From contig NZ_JAKLTO010000002.1 in assembly GCF_022012335.1 (NCBI RefSeq), positions 530,087 to 594,086 of the forward strand: a stretch of 64,000 nt of DNA, written 5' to 3'. This document shows positions 1 through 8,839 of this stretch, piece by piece. How positions within the stretch are numbered: position 1 is the first letter of the stretch; each line of letters begins with the position of its first letter. The position numbers and the translations under genes were made by a program. Below the pieces are notes generated by a model that ran no database searches, was not told the origin of the DNA, and worked only from the letters and a program-made list of their open reading frames with translations. The DNA is from Flavobacterium sp. SM15. GTDB lineage: Bacteria > Bacteroidota > Bacteroidia > Flavobacteriales > Flavobacteriaceae.

Positions 1-155
1 GTGTTGGCTAAAATCCTAGTCCCTTTTTTAACAAGTACCTGAGCTCCAAAAACTTTAGTGGTATCACAACTCACAATTCCTGAAATATCCTGTGAGAAAA
101 CACTATTTACAAATATAAAATGTACAAAAAAAAAGGCAATTATCTTATTAATCAT
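1..155 (-). CDS. N-terminus of a carboxypeptidase-regulatory-like outer-membrane protein (partial)
   Basis: An ATG at 155 overlaps the last codons of the GLPGLI gene and opens a frame that runs off the window edge after 51 codons. The start reads MINKIIAFFFVHFIFVNSVF and is a signal peptide. It is followed by QDISGIVSCDTTKVFGAQVL, which has the pattern that opens CarboxypepD_reg-like beta-sandwich domains in Bacteroidetes outer-membrane proteins. In flavobacteria such proteins often sit directly downstream of a GLPGLI gene, as here. Most of the gene is outside the window, so whether it carries a TonB-dependent-receptor-like barrel cannot be seen. Confidence 0.7.
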   Translation of the reverse strand, partial: MINKIIAFFFVHFIFVNSVFSQDISGIVSCDTTKVFGAQVLVKKGTRILAN

Positions 156-888
156 CCGATAGCAATTCTAAACCTCCCCTTTTTATCGAAGCATTCCCTC
201 CAGATTGTTCGGATGAAAACGATTCCAGTTCTGCATATTTTCTATTGTATTCTTTTTTAAAATCTTTAAAAGACGTCAGTTTTTGATTGGCAAAAGGGTT
301 TAAATTATCCTTAATAGACGAATCCAAATGAAGTTCTATTGCTTCAGCTGAAAAGACCGCTGTAGAGTTGACAAGCATTACTTTCAAAATCAGACCTGGC
401 AACCCATTGAACTTCCCAGGCCCTTCTGCTACCGGAATATCTTCAGCAAAATAAGCGATGTACTCTCGTCCGCGGAATCTTGTCGTTGCCTTACGGCATT
501 TGTGTTTAAGCACGGTTAAAGTATCTTCTTCTATCTTCCAAGAAAAAATATTGAGCTGATCAGCAACCAAAAATGTTTTCGTAAAAATTCGCTCTTCCGA
601 ATACAAACTGTTTTTTAAAAAATCCTTATAAACATAGGTTGTATCATTCCCTATTTTAACGATTCTTGAAGTACTGTTATTTTTATCTGTCACAGATTCT
701 GGAAGAGCTTTTTTTAAAAACTTCTTTTGCAATGATGTGCCATTAGAGTGATCCAACAAATAACAATGATTAAACGGCTTAGCGGACATACCAGACATAT
801 CAATTTGCACATCATATTTAATCTGAAGCCTCTGACTATTAGCAAAGAAAAAGAGCAGTCCAAATAATACTGTTAATTTTTTTTTCAT
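148..888 (-). CDS. GLPGLI family exported protein
   Basis: A 246-residue protein with a signal peptide (residues 1-19, ending FFFANSQ). The family signature GLPGLI lies at residues 162-167 within GPGKFNGLPGLILKV. The family is widespread in Bacteroidetes, its biochemical role is unknown, and its members are predicted to be secreted or periplasmic. The stop codon overlaps the ATG of the next gene on the same strand (partial regulatory-domain protein), so the two are probably co-expressed. A Cys at residue 131 (KHKCRKA) is the only notable Cys in the mature region besides one near residue 42. The start is the ATG directly before the signal peptide. Confidence 0.88.
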   Translation of the reverse strand: MKKKLTVLFGLLFFFANSQRLQIKYDVQIDMSGMSAKPFNHCYLLDHSNGTSLQKKFLKKALPESVTDKNNSTSRIVKIGNDTTYVYKDFLKNSLYSEERIFTKTFLVADQLNIFSWKIEEDTLTVLKHKCRKATTRFRGREYIAYFAEDIPVAEGPGKFNGLPGLILKVMLVNSTAVFSAEAIELHLDSSIKDNLNPFANQKLTSFKDFKKEYNRKYAELESFSSEQSGGNASIKRGGLELLSDD

Positions 889-904
889 ATTCCCATAAAT
901 TTAA

Positions 905-924
905 ACCGGCCAAAAAAGGCCGAT
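905..924 (-). terminator. Possible weak terminator
   Basis: A seven-pair inverted repeat (ACCGGCC / GGCCGAT, with one G-U pair) surrounds a six-A loop just after the stop of the 91-residue gene. The following T run on the minus strand is broken, so termination may be partial. Confidence 0.35.
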
Positions 925-938
925 CTTTATTAAAATTT

Positions 939-1214
939 TTATGCAGCCGCTAAAACCATATCAAGAGCCTTATCAGAGCAAACTTTCAAAGCAACTCTTG
1001 TAGTAACTTCAGTCTCAGCATTGGGTTGAGATTCAAATGTTTTACAACATTGGGCAGATGCCACTTCATTCCCTTCAGAATCTAACGCCCTAGAAGTTTC
1101 GCAAATTGTTACAGAGCGTGTAATAACTTCTTTAGAATCTTTACTTTCTTTACTTGATGCAAATGCAGAAGAACCAATTGACAACAACGTAATCACTAAA
1201 ATTGTTTTTTTCAT
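939..1214 (-). CDS. Small exported cysteine-containing protein, function unknown
   Basis: A 91-residue protein beginning MKKTILVITLLSIGSSAFAS, a clear signal peptide with probable cleavage after AFA. The mature part (about 72 residues) is rich in Ser, Glu and Lys. It has four Cys residues (CETS, the pair in QCCK, and KVCS) that could form two disulfides in the periplasm. I do not recognise a family. It lies 50 bases upstream of the GLPGLI gene on the same strand and a weak hairpin separates them, so joint expression is possible but not shown. Confidence 0.65.
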   Translation of the reverse strand: MKKTILVITLLSIGSSAFASSKESKDSKEVITRSVTICETSRALDSEGNEVASAQCCKTFESQPNAETEVTTRVALKVCSDKALDMVLAAA

Positions 1215-1360
1215 TTTTCTTTAAATTTAGATTAATAATCCTACGAATTAAAAAAAAAGAAACAAAATACAAGAATAATATTACATTTAACATATTAAAC
1301 AATATCCTTACTACAAAAAAACTATCTATTTGAAATTTTTATTAATATGAAAGAAACTAC

Positions 1361-1828
1361 TTATTGGCTCGAAGCTTTGAAATCAAATTGCTTTTTCATG
1401 CAGACCGAACTGTCAACACCTATGTATTGTCCGTAATTTGCTATCGGTTGGTATCCGAATTTCTTATACAATGCTATAGCATTCTCAAGCTTTTGGGAAG
1501 TTTCTAAGATACACGAACTAAATCCTAATTCTCCTGCCCAAGCTTCCAATTCCTGTAAAATGGCATTGGCTACTCCTTTGTTTCGGTGCTCAGGATGTAC
1601 AAACATACGCTTGATTTCTCCGGTTTGAGCATCGTATTCTTTGAGAGCTCCACAACCTATGGCTACATCATCTTCATAACAAACCACTACATTTTGAAGG
1701 TAAATCTGGTTGTATTGTGCAAAAAAATCCTTCTCCTCACCATCAATATCGATCAAAAAGGTATCGAACAATTGCGTGAGGTATTTGAAATCCGGAGCAT
1801 CAGAAGTGGTACGAACGAGCTGTATCAT
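1361..1828 (-). CDS. GNAT family N-acetyltransferase
   Basis: A 155-residue single-domain acetyltransferase. The acetyl-CoA-binding segment is visible as IKRMFVHPEHRNKGVANAIL (about residues 71-90), with the R/Q-x-x-G-x-A loop in HRNKGVA. It is followed by the late motif LYKKFGYQPI typical of GNAT folds. The substrate cannot be inferred. The start ATG overlaps by one base the TGA of the upstream AAA ATPase gene (TGATG), which indicates translational coupling. Confidence 0.88.
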   Translation of the reverse strand: MIQLVRTTSDAPDFKYLTQLFDTFLIDIDGEEKDFFAQYNQIYLQNVVVCYEDDVAIGCGALKEYDAQTGEIKRMFVHPEHRNKGVANAILQELEAWAGELGFSSCILETSQKLENAIALYKKFGYQPIANYGQYIGVDSSVCMKKQFDFKASSQ

Positions 1829-2532
1829 CAGTGTAATTTATTAATTTCCGCTTGAATGATATTGTTTTTCACTGCTGCAAAAACGTGATTTTTAGCTTCT
1901 GCAAAGGAAACTTCATATACACGCTCCAATTTGGTGAATTCCGACGGATATTTTGCTAACAATTTATCGTAATACTTATCCAACACTTCTTTGGAAGGTA
2001 AAGTGAATTCTAATTTCAATTCGAAACGACGCACTAAAGCTTCGTCGATCATCTGGATTTGATTGGTAGCGGCGATCAGGATGGATTTCTTTGGAAAATG
2101 GTCAATCAGTTGCAGAATAGCATTCACCACCCTTTTCATTTCGCTGTTGTCTTTGTTGTCGTAATCACGGATTTGCCCGAGTGAATCGAATTCATCAAAA
2201 AACAAAACGGCGCTTTCATAATTCACTTCCTTGAACAAGCTTTCGATGTTTTTCGCGGTTTCTCCCAATTTCGAAGATATTATGCTCGCCAAATTCACGA
2301 TAATGATTTTCTTGTCGAGTTTCTTGGCAATCGCTTTGGCGGTCATGGTTTTACCACAACCGGTCTTGCCGTACAACAACATTTTATTGATTACCGGAAG
2401 CTCGTATTTTTCCAGCACTTCCCGAAACTGGTATTCCTTCAAAAACTGGTTGATTTGTTTGGACACGGCTTCGTTGAAAACCACATCTTCCAGATTAATA
2501 GTGCTTCGGTCGGTGAAATATAACGTACTCAA
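1828..2532 (-). CDS. Small AAA family ATPase
   Basis: A 234-residue protein consisting essentially of one AAA module. Walker A is GKTGCGKT at residues 55-62, Walker B is FFDEFD at 111-116, and a sensor/arginine segment AATNQIQMIDEALVRRFE follows near 155-172. It has no recognisable protease or N-domain, so its partner is probably encoded elsewhere or is the neighbouring 75-residue protein. The frame upstream contains a stop only eight codons before the first plausible start, and no ATG precedes Walker A. The start must therefore be TTG at 2532 unless the gene is shortened. It lies 28 bases downstream of the 75-residue gene and is coupled to the GNAT gene. Confidence 0.85.
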   Translation of the reverse strand: MSTLYFTDRSTINLEDVVFNEAVSKQINQFLKEYQFREVLEKYELPVINKMLLYGKTGCGKTMTAKAIAKKLDKKIIIVNLASIISSKLGETAKNIESLFKEVNYESAVLFFDEFDSLGQIRDYDNKDNSEMKRVVNAILQLIDHFPKKSILIAATNQIQMIDEALVRRFELKLEFTLPSKEVLDKYYDKLLAKYPSEFTKLERVYEVSFAEAKNHVFAAVKNNIIQAEINKLH

Positions 2533-2560
2533 GGAATTGAATTTTAAATCGGAAAACTAC

Positions 2561-2788
2561 TTATTCTTTATCGTTGGCCAAAAAGAAATTGCGGGATTTC
2601 TTCGGATACTGGTCGTAACTTTTATCGCTAGGGTTTTCAATTACGGTTTTGATGTTCACTTCATCGCCTACTTTAAAATTTGCCACCGTGTATTGATAGT
2701 CTAACAAATATTCCCCACAGAAAAAATTTCCATTTTCATCTTTTTCGATGATTCCTGTGTACACCCCTTTTTTCTTATCTTTTGACAT
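2561..2788 (-). CDS. Small hypothetical cytoplasmic protein
   Basis: A 75-residue charged protein (MSKDKKKGVYTGIIEKDENG...) without signal peptide or membrane segment. The pattern of short strands (VYTGIIEKDENGNFFCGEYL, then ANFKVGDEVNIKTV) suggests a small beta-barrel of the cold-shock/OB or KOW type, but I cannot assign a family. It precedes the AAA ATPase on the same strand and may share its promoter. Confidence 0.65.
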   Translation of the reverse strand: MSKDKKKGVYTGIIEKDENGNFFCGEYLLDYQYTVANFKVGDEVNIKTVIENPSDKSYDQYPKKSRNFFLANDKE

Positions 2789-2808
2789 AATTTTTCAGTT
2801 TTAAAACA

Positions 2809-2816
2809 CAAAGGTA
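2809..2816 (-). promoter_or_regulatory. Putative -7 element (TACCTTTG)
   Basis: The minus strand reads TACCTTTG, a match to the Bacteroidetes TAnnTTTG element, about 20 bases upstream of the 75-residue gene. No clear -33 TTTG lies at the usual spacing. Confidence 0.4.
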
Positions 2817-2843
2817 CGAAGACCAAACCGATTTGCCGCTAAA

Positions 2844-2872
2844 CAAAAAAACAGCCATCAAAATGACGGCTG
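2844..2872 (-). terminator. Rho-independent terminator of the nrdBA operon
   Basis: CAGCCATCA (2852-2860) pairs with TGACGGCTG (2864-2872) with one A-C mismatch and a three-base loop. On the minus strand it is followed by a run of T (complement of aaaaaaa before 2852). It lies 35 bases past the nrdA stop. Confidence 0.7.
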
Positions 2873-2906
2873 CTTTCCTCTATTAATACAAATCAAATTC
2901 TTTTTA

Positions 2907-5309
2907 TTACGATCCACACATTTCGCAATCTTCCGGACCGGCGTTTTTAGAACGCTCTAACATCGCTCGGAATTCCTCTGCGGACATTTCTTCGTTTTCG
3001 TTAGCGACTTCCGCTGCAACCGCGATCGGTTCCGCTTTTTTATCGTTGTTCAACGTAAACTTGATCGCATCTACCGCTGATTTAGTTCTCAAATAATACA
3101 TACCAGTTTTCAAACCAGACTGCCATGCGTAGAAGTGCATCGATGTTAATTTCGAGAACGTTGCTCCTTCCATGAACAGGTTTAACGATTGCGACTGGTC
3201 GATGAAATATCCTCTGTGACGGGACATATCGATAATATCTTTCATACTCATTTCCCAAACCGTTCGGTACAATTCTTTGATATCCTGCGGAATACCGTCA
3301 ATATCCTGAATCGATCCGTTGGCACGCATGATTTCCTGTTTCAGGTTCTCATTCCACAAGCCTAAACTCACTAAATCGTGCAACAAGTGTTTGTTTACCA
3401 CAATGAACTCTCCGGACAATACACGACGGGTGTAAATGTTAGAAGTGTACGGCTCAAACGCTTCGTTGTTTCCTAAGATTTGCGAAGTCGAAGCAGTTGG
3501 CATCGGCGCCATTAACAATGAGTTACGCACTCCATTAGCCATTACTTCTTTACGAAGCGAAGCCCAATCCCAACGACCGCTTAAATCACCATCATTCAAG
3601 CCCCAAAGGTTATATTGGAATTCTCCCTGAGAAATTGGAGATCCTTGGAACGTCGAGTACGGCCCTTCTTCTTTTGCCATTTCCATAGAAGCGGTAACAG
3701 CTGCAAAATAGATCGTTTCGAAGATTTCCTGGTTTAATTTTTTAGCTTCATCCGAAGTAAACGGCATTCTTAGTAAGATGAACGCATCGGCCAAACCTTG
3801 CACCCCTAATCCTACCGGACGGTGACGCATGTTGGAGTTTTCCGCTTCTTTTACCGGATAGTAGTTTCTGTCGATTACCTTGTTCAGGTTGCGGGTTACA
3901 CGCTTGGTAACATCGTGTAATAATTGGTGGTTGAACTGGCCATTTTCCACAAACATTGGTAGGGAAATCGAAGCTAAGTTACACACCGCAATTTCATCGG
4001 CAGAAGTATATTCTAAAATCTCGGTACACAAATTCGAAGAACGAATCGTTCCTAAATTTTTCTGGTTTGATTTACGGTTCGCCGCGTCTTTGTACAACAT
4101 GTATGGCGTTCCGGTCTCGATTTGTGACTCTAATATTTTTTCCCAAAGCTCACGGGCTTTGATGGTTTTTCTTCCTTTTCCGGCTTGTTCGTATTTAATG
4201 TACATCGCGTCAAACTCGTCACCATAAACATCATATAAGCCCGGGCATTCGTTCGGACACATTAACGTCCAGTGCGCATCATCCTGAACACGTTTCATGA
4301 ACAAGTCGTTCATCCACATGGCGAAGAACAAATCACGCGCACGCATTTCTTCTTTTCCGTGGTTTTTCTTCAAATCCAGGAAGTCGAAAATATCGGCATG
4401 CCAAGGCTCAATGTAAATTGCGAAACTTCCTTTACGTTTTCCACCGCCTTGATCTACGTAACGCGCTGTATCGTTAAATACACGTAACATCGGCACAATT
4501 CCGTTTGAAGTTCCGTTTGTTCCGCGAATGTACGAACCGGTTGCTCTCACGTTATGGATAGACAATCCGATTCCTCCGGCAGATTGCGAGATTTTTGCGG
4601 TTTGTTTTAAGGTATCGTAAATTCCATCAATACTGTCATCCTGCATGGTCAACAAGAAACAAGAAGACATTTGTGGTTTTGGAGTTCCGGCATTGAAAAG
4701 CGTTGGCGTAGCGTGTGTGAAGAATTTCTTCGACATTAGCTCATAGGTTTCAATCGCTGCAGGAATATCGTTTAGGTGAATCCCTACGGAAACACGCATT
4801 AACATATGCTGAGGGCGCTCTACAATCTGCCCGTTGATGCGCAACAAATACGAACGTTCTAAAGTTTTAAATCCGAAATAGTCGTAGTTAAAATCGCGGT
4901 TGTAGATGATGGACGAATCCAACGTCTCCGCATTCTCCATGATCGCCTGATACACTTCTTCCGATAACAAAGGCGCTTCCTGGCCTGTTCTAGGATTTAC
5001 ATAGTGGAACATATCCGACATGGTTTCCGAGAAGGATTTTTTAGTATTCTTATGCAAGTTGGAAACCGCAATACGAGCTGCCAATTGCGCATAATCCGGA
5101 TGGGTTACCGTCATGGAAGCTGCTGTTTCCGCTGCTAAATTATCTAACTCTGAAGTAGTTACCCCATCGTACAAACCTTCAATAACACGCATGGCAACTT
5201 TTACCGGATCAACCAAATCGTTTAATCCGTAGCATAAAATTCTAACTCGGTCGGTGATCTTATCGAACATAACCGGCTCTCTTCTTCCGTCTCTTTTTAC
5301 TACATACAT
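2907..5309 (-). CDS. nrdA: Ribonucleoside-diphosphate reductase, alpha (large) subunit
   Basis: An 800-residue class I ribonucleotide reductase catalytic chain, which reduces ribonucleoside diphosphates to deoxyribonucleotides in the cytoplasm. An ATP-cone allosteric domain occupies about the first 90 residues ([20 protein letters not shown]...). The active-site region shows the STPTLFN-like [20 protein letters not shown] near residue 200 and NLCTEI (Asn-Cys-Glu catalytic set) near residue 430. The C-terminal tail ends CEMCGS, the CxxC redox shuttle that receives electrons from thioredoxin or glutaredoxin. It lies about 70 bases downstream of nrdB on the same strand and is followed by a terminator, so the unit is nrdBA. 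Length is normal for the family. Confidence 0.97.
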   Translation of the reverse strand: MYVVKRDGRREPVMFDKITDRVRILCYGLNDLVDPVKVAMRVIEGLYDGVTTSELDNLAAETAASMTVTHPDYAQLAARIAVSNLHKNTKKSFSETMSDMFHYVNPRTGQEAPLLSEEVYQAIMENAETLDSSIIYNRDFNYDYFGFKTLERSYLLRINGQIVERPQHMLMRVSVGIHLNDIPAAIETYELMSKKFFTHATPTLFNAGTPKPQMSSCFLLTMQDDSIDGIYDTLKQTAKISQSAGGIGLSIHNVRATGSYIRGTNGTSNGIVPMLRVFNDTARYVDQGGGKRKGSFAIYIEPWHADIFDFLDLKKNHGKEEMRARDLFFAMWMNDLFMKRVQDDAHWTLMCPNECPGLYDVYGDEFDAMYIKYEQAGKGRKTIKARELWEKILESQIETGTPYMLYKDAANRKSNQKNLGTIRSSNLCTEILEYTSADEIAVCNLASISLPMFVENGQFNHQLLHDVTKRVTRNLNKVIDRNYYPVKEAENSNMRHRPVGLGVQGLADAFILLRMPFTSDEAKKLNQEIFETIYFAAVTASMEMAKEEGPYSTFQGSPISQGEFQYNLWGLNDGDLSGRWDWASLRKEVMANGVRNSLLMAPMPTASTSQILGNNEAFEPYTSNIYTRRVLSGEFIVVNKHLLHDLVSLGLWNENLKQEIMRANGSIQDIDGIPQDIKELYRTVWEMSMKDIIDMSRHRGYFIDQSQSLNLFMEGATFSKLTSMHFYAWQSGLKTGMYYLRTKSAVDAIKFTLNNDKKAEPIAVAAEVANENEEMSAEEFRAMLERSKNAGPEDCEMCGS

Positions 5310-5379
5310 ATTGTTACTGTTTTGAAGGTTATTTATTTATTGTTGGCACAAAGCCGTGAATTTTCTAAAGGGTATTCGA

Positions 5380-6357
5380 TTAAAAATCAGCGTCGAAGCT
5401 AATTTTCTGCGAATCGGTGTCTTTGTTCAACACCCCTGCTTTTTGGTATTCGGAAACGCGTTTTTCGAAGAAATTCGTTTTTCCTTGTAATGAAATCATG
5501 TCCATGAAATCGAACGGGTTGTTTGAATTGTACACTTTAGAGCAACCCAATTCCACTAATAATCGATCCGCTACGAACTCTAAATATTGCGTCATTAATC
5601 CTGCGTTCATTCCAATCAAACTTACCGGAAGTGATTCCGTAATAAATTCTCTTTCAATATTTAAAGCATCGGTAATGATATCGGTGATTCGTTCTTTAGA
5701 AACTTTATTAATCAAGTGATTATTATGTAAGTGTACCGCGAAATCACAATGCACTCCTTCATCTCTAGAAATCAACTCATTAGAAAAGGTCAAGCCCGGC
5801 ATCAAACCACGTTTTTTCAACCAGAAGATCGAACAGAACGCTCCGGAAAAGAAAATCCCTTCCACTGCAGCAAACGCAATAAGTCGTTCAGCAAACGAAT
5901 CGGATTCGATCCATTTTAACGCCCATTCCGCTTTTTTCTTAATTGCAGGAAACACTTCAATAGCGTGAAACAACTGATTTTTCTCTTCTTCGTTTTTCAC
6001 ATACGTATCAATCAATAAGGAATACGTTTCGCTGTGAATGTTCTCCATCATGATCTGAAAACCGTAGAAAAACTTGGCTTCCGGATATTGTACTTCGTTT
6101 ACAAAATTCTCAGCCAAATTCTCATTTACAATTCCGTCAGAAGCTGCAAAGAAGGCTAAAATATGCTTGATGAAATATTTTTCATCGTCGTTCAATTTAG
6201 AATTCCAATCGGTTAAATCTTGGTGTAAATCGATTTCTTCCGCGGTCCAGAAACTGGCTTGCGATTTTTTATACCATTCCCAAATATCATGGTGTTTGAT
6301 AGGAAAAATTACAAAACGATCTTTGTTTTCTTGCAATATAGGCTCAACTACAGACAT
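5380..6357 (-). CDS. nrdB: Ribonucleoside-diphosphate reductase, beta (small) subunit
   Basis: A 325-residue ferritin-like small subunit that houses the metal cofactor and tyrosyl radical for NrdA. Visible metal-ligand helices include [31 protein letters not shown] and the later [11 protein letters not shown] and [12 protein letters not shown] segments. The Glu/His ligands and the Tyr in HSETYS are in the expected order for a class Ia-type protein. First gene of the nrdBA unit. The 267-base gap upstream is the longest in the window and should hold its promoter and regulatory sites. Confidence 0.96.
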   Translation of the reverse strand: MSVVEPILQENKDRFVIFPIKHHDIWEWYKKSQASFWTAEEIDLHQDLTDWNSKLNDDEKYFIKHILAFFAASDGIVNENLAENFVNEVQYPEAKFFYGFQIMMENIHSETYSLLIDTYVKNEEEKNQLFHAIEVFPAIKKKAEWALKWIESDSFAERLIAFAAVEGIFFSGAFCSIFWLKKRGLMPGLTFSNELISRDEGVHCDFAVHLHNNHLINKVSKERITDIITDALNIEREFITESLPVSLIGMNAGLMTQYLEFVADRLLVELGCSKVYNSNNPFDFMDMISLQGKTNFFEKRVSEYQKAGVLNKDTDSQKISFDADF

Positions 6358-6446
6358 AGTTCCTTGACTTTTATACGATTAAAAAAATGATTATTTAACT
6401 AGATTGGGGTTTACAAAGATTGTCATTTGTATTGTAAAAAGAAAGC

Positions 6447-6454
6447 CAAACTTA
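6447..6454 (-). promoter_or_regulatory. Putative -7 element for nrdBA (TAAGTTTG)
   Basis: The minus strand reads TAAGTTTG about 90 bases upstream of the nrdB start, and a TTG lies 24 bases further upstream. I looked for paired NrdR-type boxes in 6358-6624 and saw none that I would defend. Confidence 0.35.
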
Positions 6455-6624
6455 TTCACAATTCGGTCGAGTTTTTAACAATGAAGATTTTTCTTTCGTG
6501 GAATTTTTATTTTGATAAATTACTGATTACCAGTAAAATACAAATAACAAAATTCTTACAAATTTTTCATGAACCGCTGTAAAATCATTGGTTCAAAGCC
6601 GATTAAAAAACTGAAAACCTAAGC

Positions 6625-7191
6625 TTACTTTTTATGCTCTTCCGCAATTTTTTCCAATTCGGAATACCACTGGGCACCAAACTTTCTGGTTAGAGATTCT
6701 TTTAAAAATTTATACACCGGAACTTCCAATTCCTTCCCAAGAGAACACGCATCGTCGCAAATGTGCCACTTATGGTAATTTACCGCTGAAAATTCGGAAT
6801 ATTCCTTAACCCGAACCGGGTACAAATGACAGGAAATCGGTTTTTTCCAATCGACAATTCCTTGATTATAAGCCTGCTCAATACCGCAAAGTGCGGTTGG
6901 ACCGTCAAAGATAACGTAAGCACAATCCGCTCCGTCAATTAAAGTAGTTTCAAATTCGCCGTCTTCACCAATTACCGAAGTTCCCTGCGCTTCAATAGCG
7001 GCAATTCCTTCCGGACGTAAAAACGGCTTTACTTTTGGAAAAATATCCGCCAAAATTTTAGTTTCTTCTTCCGATAGTGGCGCACCTGCATCTCCATCCA
7101 CACAACAGGCTCCTTTGCAGGCCGACAAGTTGCACACAAATTCCTTTTCTAAAATCTCCTCCGAAACTATGGTTTTCCCTAACTGAAACAT
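6625..7191 (-). CDS. DUF3109 family cysteine-rich protein
   Basis: A protein of 188 residues from the ATG at 7191. The Cys-rich opening CNLSACKGACCVDGDAGAPL and later Cys residues (DCAYV, LCGIEQ, SCHLYPVR, HICDDACSLG) are hallmarks of DUF3109, which is related to YkgJ-type CxxxCxxCC zinc/iron-sulfur binding proteins. A biochemical function is not established. A longer reading from a TTG at 7218 is possible, but a -7 promoter element overlaps that codon, which favours 7191. It stands alone on the minus strand between nrdB and the divergent marC. Confidence 0.85.
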   Translation of the reverse strand: MFQLGKTIVSEEILEKEFVCNLSACKGACCVDGDAGAPLSEEETKILADIFPKVKPFLRPEGIAAIEAQGTSVIGEDGEFETTLIDGADCAYVIFDGPTALCGIEQAYNQGIVDWKKPISCHLYPVRVKEYSEFSAVNYHKWHICDDACSLGKELEVPVYKFLKESLTRKFGAQWYSELEKIAEEHKK

Positions 7192-7215
7192 ATTTTTTAA
7201 GCTAAATTTCCGAAG

Positions 7216-7223
7216 CAAAGTTA
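7216..7223 (-). promoter_or_regulatory. Putative -7 element (TAACTTTG) for the DUF3109 gene
   Basis: The minus strand reads TAACTTTG. The inferred transcription start near 7209 leaves an 18-base leader to the ATG at 7191 and excludes the upstream TTG as a start. A TTG at 7239-7241 could be the -33 element, with slightly short spacing. Confidence 0.45.
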
Positions 7224-7295
7224 CGAAGATTCAAGCCACAATCCCCGAAATGTTAGAAATTAACGATTTATTAGCTAACTTCGTGTTAAAACCAA

Positions 7296-7303
7296 TAATT
7301 TTG
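7296..7303 (+). promoter_or_regulatory. Putative -7 element (TAATTTTG) for marC
   Basis: A TAnnTTTG match 27 bases before the marC ATG, divergent from the DUF3109 promoter in the same 138-base gap. Confidence 0.4.
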
Positions 7304-7329
7304 CAACCTGATAAACAACACGACACGCT

Positions 7330-7905
7330 ATGGAATTGGATTTAAAAGAAATTTTAACGGTTGGAATGGTACTTTTTGCGGTAATTGACATCGTGGGAAC
7401 CATTCCGATTATTGTGGATTTGAGAAGCAAAGTCGGGCATATTCAATCGGAGAAAGCCTCTGTGGTTTCTGGAATTATTATGATTACTTTTCTTTTTGTA
7501 GGAGAAGAAATTCTGAAATTTATGGGAGTAGACGTAAAATCCTTTGCTGTGGCCGGTTCGTTCATCCTGTTTTTTTTGGCCTTGGAAATGATTTTAGGCA
7601 TCACTTTATATAAAGACGAAGAACCGAGCACTGCCTCCATTGTTCCCCTTGCATTTCCATTAATTGCAGGCGCAGGAACCATGACCACTTTACTTTCGTT
7701 GCGCGCCCAATACCAGACCATCAACATTGTTATTGCTATCCTGATCAATATTATTATTGTCTATACCGTTTTAAAATCCTCCTCTAAAATAGAAAAAGCT
7801 TTGGGAAAAAATGGCTTAGGCGTTATTCGAAAAGTCTTTGGAGTGGTGTTACTGGCCATCGCTGTTAAATTATTTGCCGCTAATGTTAAAGGATTATTCG
7901 TTTAA
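7330..7905 (+). CDS. MarC family integral membrane protein
   Basis: A 191-residue protein with about six hydrophobic segments: for example ILTVGMVLFAVIDIVGTIPI near the N-terminus, SFILFFLALEMILGI in the middle and VFGVVLLAIAVKLFAA at the end. The MarC features are the early DIVGTIPI segment and the PLAFPLIAGAGTMTTLLSL segment in the second half. MarC proteins sit in the inner membrane. Despite the historical name, a role in antibiotic resistance is not supported for most members. It is probably the first gene of a short plus-strand unit with the small membrane protein and the flavoprotein. Confidence 0.9.
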   Translation: MELDLKEILTVGMVLFAVIDIVGTIPIIVDLRSKVGHIQSEKASVVSGIIMITFLFVGEEILKFMGVDVKSFAVAGSFILFFLALEMILGITLYKDEEPSTASIVPLAFPLIAGAGTMTTLLSLRAQYQTINIVIAILINIIIVYTVLKSSSKIEKALGKNGLGVIRKVFGVVLLAIAVKLFAANVKGLFV

Positions 7906-7946
7906 CCTGATTTTTACTAGCTTTACACCGTGTTTCGATAAAATAA

Positions 7947-8153
7947 ATGAAGATGAAAGTTTTTACTTATATACTGATTGCCCTTGCCCTGGGTCTAATA
8001 GTTTTCAACATTACCCTACTGGATTTTAAAAATCTTTTTGAAGGTAACAGCATGGTCGCCCTTATCGGGATTGCCGCGTCGCTTTGTGCAATCTGCATAC
8101 TTCTGATTTTCAGGATGTCTAAAATGATTGACGAAAAGACAAAAGAAATGTAA
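7947..8153 (+). CDS. Small two-segment membrane protein
   Basis: A 68-residue protein with two hydrophobic stretches (TYILIALALGLIVFNITLL and MVALIGIAASLCAICILLIF) and a charged C-terminus (RMSKMIDEKTKEM). It is typical of small inner-membrane proteins found in flavobacterial genomes. No function can be assigned. It follows marC by 41 bases and precedes the flavoprotein by 42. Confidence 0.7.
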   Translation: MKMKVFTYILIALALGLIVFNITLLDFKNLFEGNSMVALIGIAASLCAICILLIFRMSKMIDEKTKEM

Positions 8154-8195
8154 TTGTATTACAGTCTTAATTTTTCAACAAATCCAATCCCATAA

Positions 8196-8804
8196 ATGTT
8201 TGATGTACTAATTATTGGCGGCGGTGTTTCAGGAATTTCCTGTGCGCTTATTTTAGGTTCAGCCCAAAAAAAGGCCTTTGCTGCCGATAAGAAAATCGGG
8301 ATTATTGCCCATCAGAAAGCCTCCTCACTTCAGGATGCCATTTTTCACAATGCTTACGGAATTCCCAATGGAAAATTAGGCTCGGATTTGTTGATCGAAA
8401 GTACCGAACATCTTGCAGAAATTTATCCGCAAGTCATCCAAATTGAAGATGAAAAAGTGCTGAAAGTGGAAGAACAAGACGGTAATTTCACCATAACGAC
8501 CAACAAAAATTCATATACTTCAAAAGCCATTGTAGTTGGAATTGGTTCCTCTAATCTGTTTTCCATTGAAGGGTTGATGCACTATGTTGAGCCGCATCAT
8601 AAATCGTTACCGGAGAAAAACAGAATCCAGTTAAAAAACACCGATCACAAAGTAGCCGAAGGCATCTATGTTTGCGGAACTTTGGCCGGACACCGCAGCC
8701 AGCTTTCCATTGCTGCCGGAAGTGGTGCTGCTGTCGCTACCGACATTTTGGTTTTATGGAATAACGGCGTGGAAACCCACAGCCACGATAGCATCAGAAA
8801 ATAA
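8196..8804 (+). CDS. Shortened thioredoxin-reductase-like FAD-dependent oxidoreductase
   Basis: A 202-residue flavoprotein. The N-terminal dinucleotide-binding motif is VLIIGGGVSGISCALIL. The C-terminal FAD-domain closure is GIYVCGTLAGHRSQLSIAAG, which corresponds to the family's GD segment but carries Thr where Asp is usual. Compared with thioredoxin reductases of about 310 residues it lacks the NADPH-binding domain and the redox-active CxxC. The two halves of the FAD domain are joined directly through SKAIVVGIGSS. It may be a single-domain oxidoreductase fed by another protein. Frames are intact, so decay is not evident. Confidence 0.75.
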   Translation: MFDVLIIGGGVSGISCALILGSAQKKAFAADKKIGIIAHQKASSLQDAIFHNAYGIPNGKLGSDLLIESTEHLAEIYPQVIQIEDEKVLKVEEQDGNFTITTNKNSYTSKAIVVGIGSSNLFSIEGLMHYVEPHHKSLPEKNRIQLKNTDHKVAEGIYVCGTLAGHRSQLSIAAGSGAAVATDILVLWNNGVETHSHDSIRK

Positions 8805-8806
8805 TC

Positions 8807-8821
8807 AGGGACAGCGTCCCT
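8807..8821. terminator. Short hairpin between convergent genes
   Basis: AGGGAC-AGC-GTCCCT lies between the ends of the flavoprotein gene and the S41 protease gene. A pyrimidine-rich but not T-only tract follows on the plus strand. It is a weak candidate. Confidence 0.3.
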
Positions 8822-8839
8822 TCACTTTTCTCTTTTCCC

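Noticed and set aside
6358..6624. NrdR boxes or a riboswitch upstream of nrdB
   Set aside because: I saw no paired NrdR-like 16-base palindromes and no conserved riboswitch core that I could defend by eye.
7947..8153. Small membrane protein as a toxin of a type I toxin-antitoxin pair
   Set aside because: It has two membrane segments and normal operon spacing, and no antisense RNA promoter or repeat is visible nearby.
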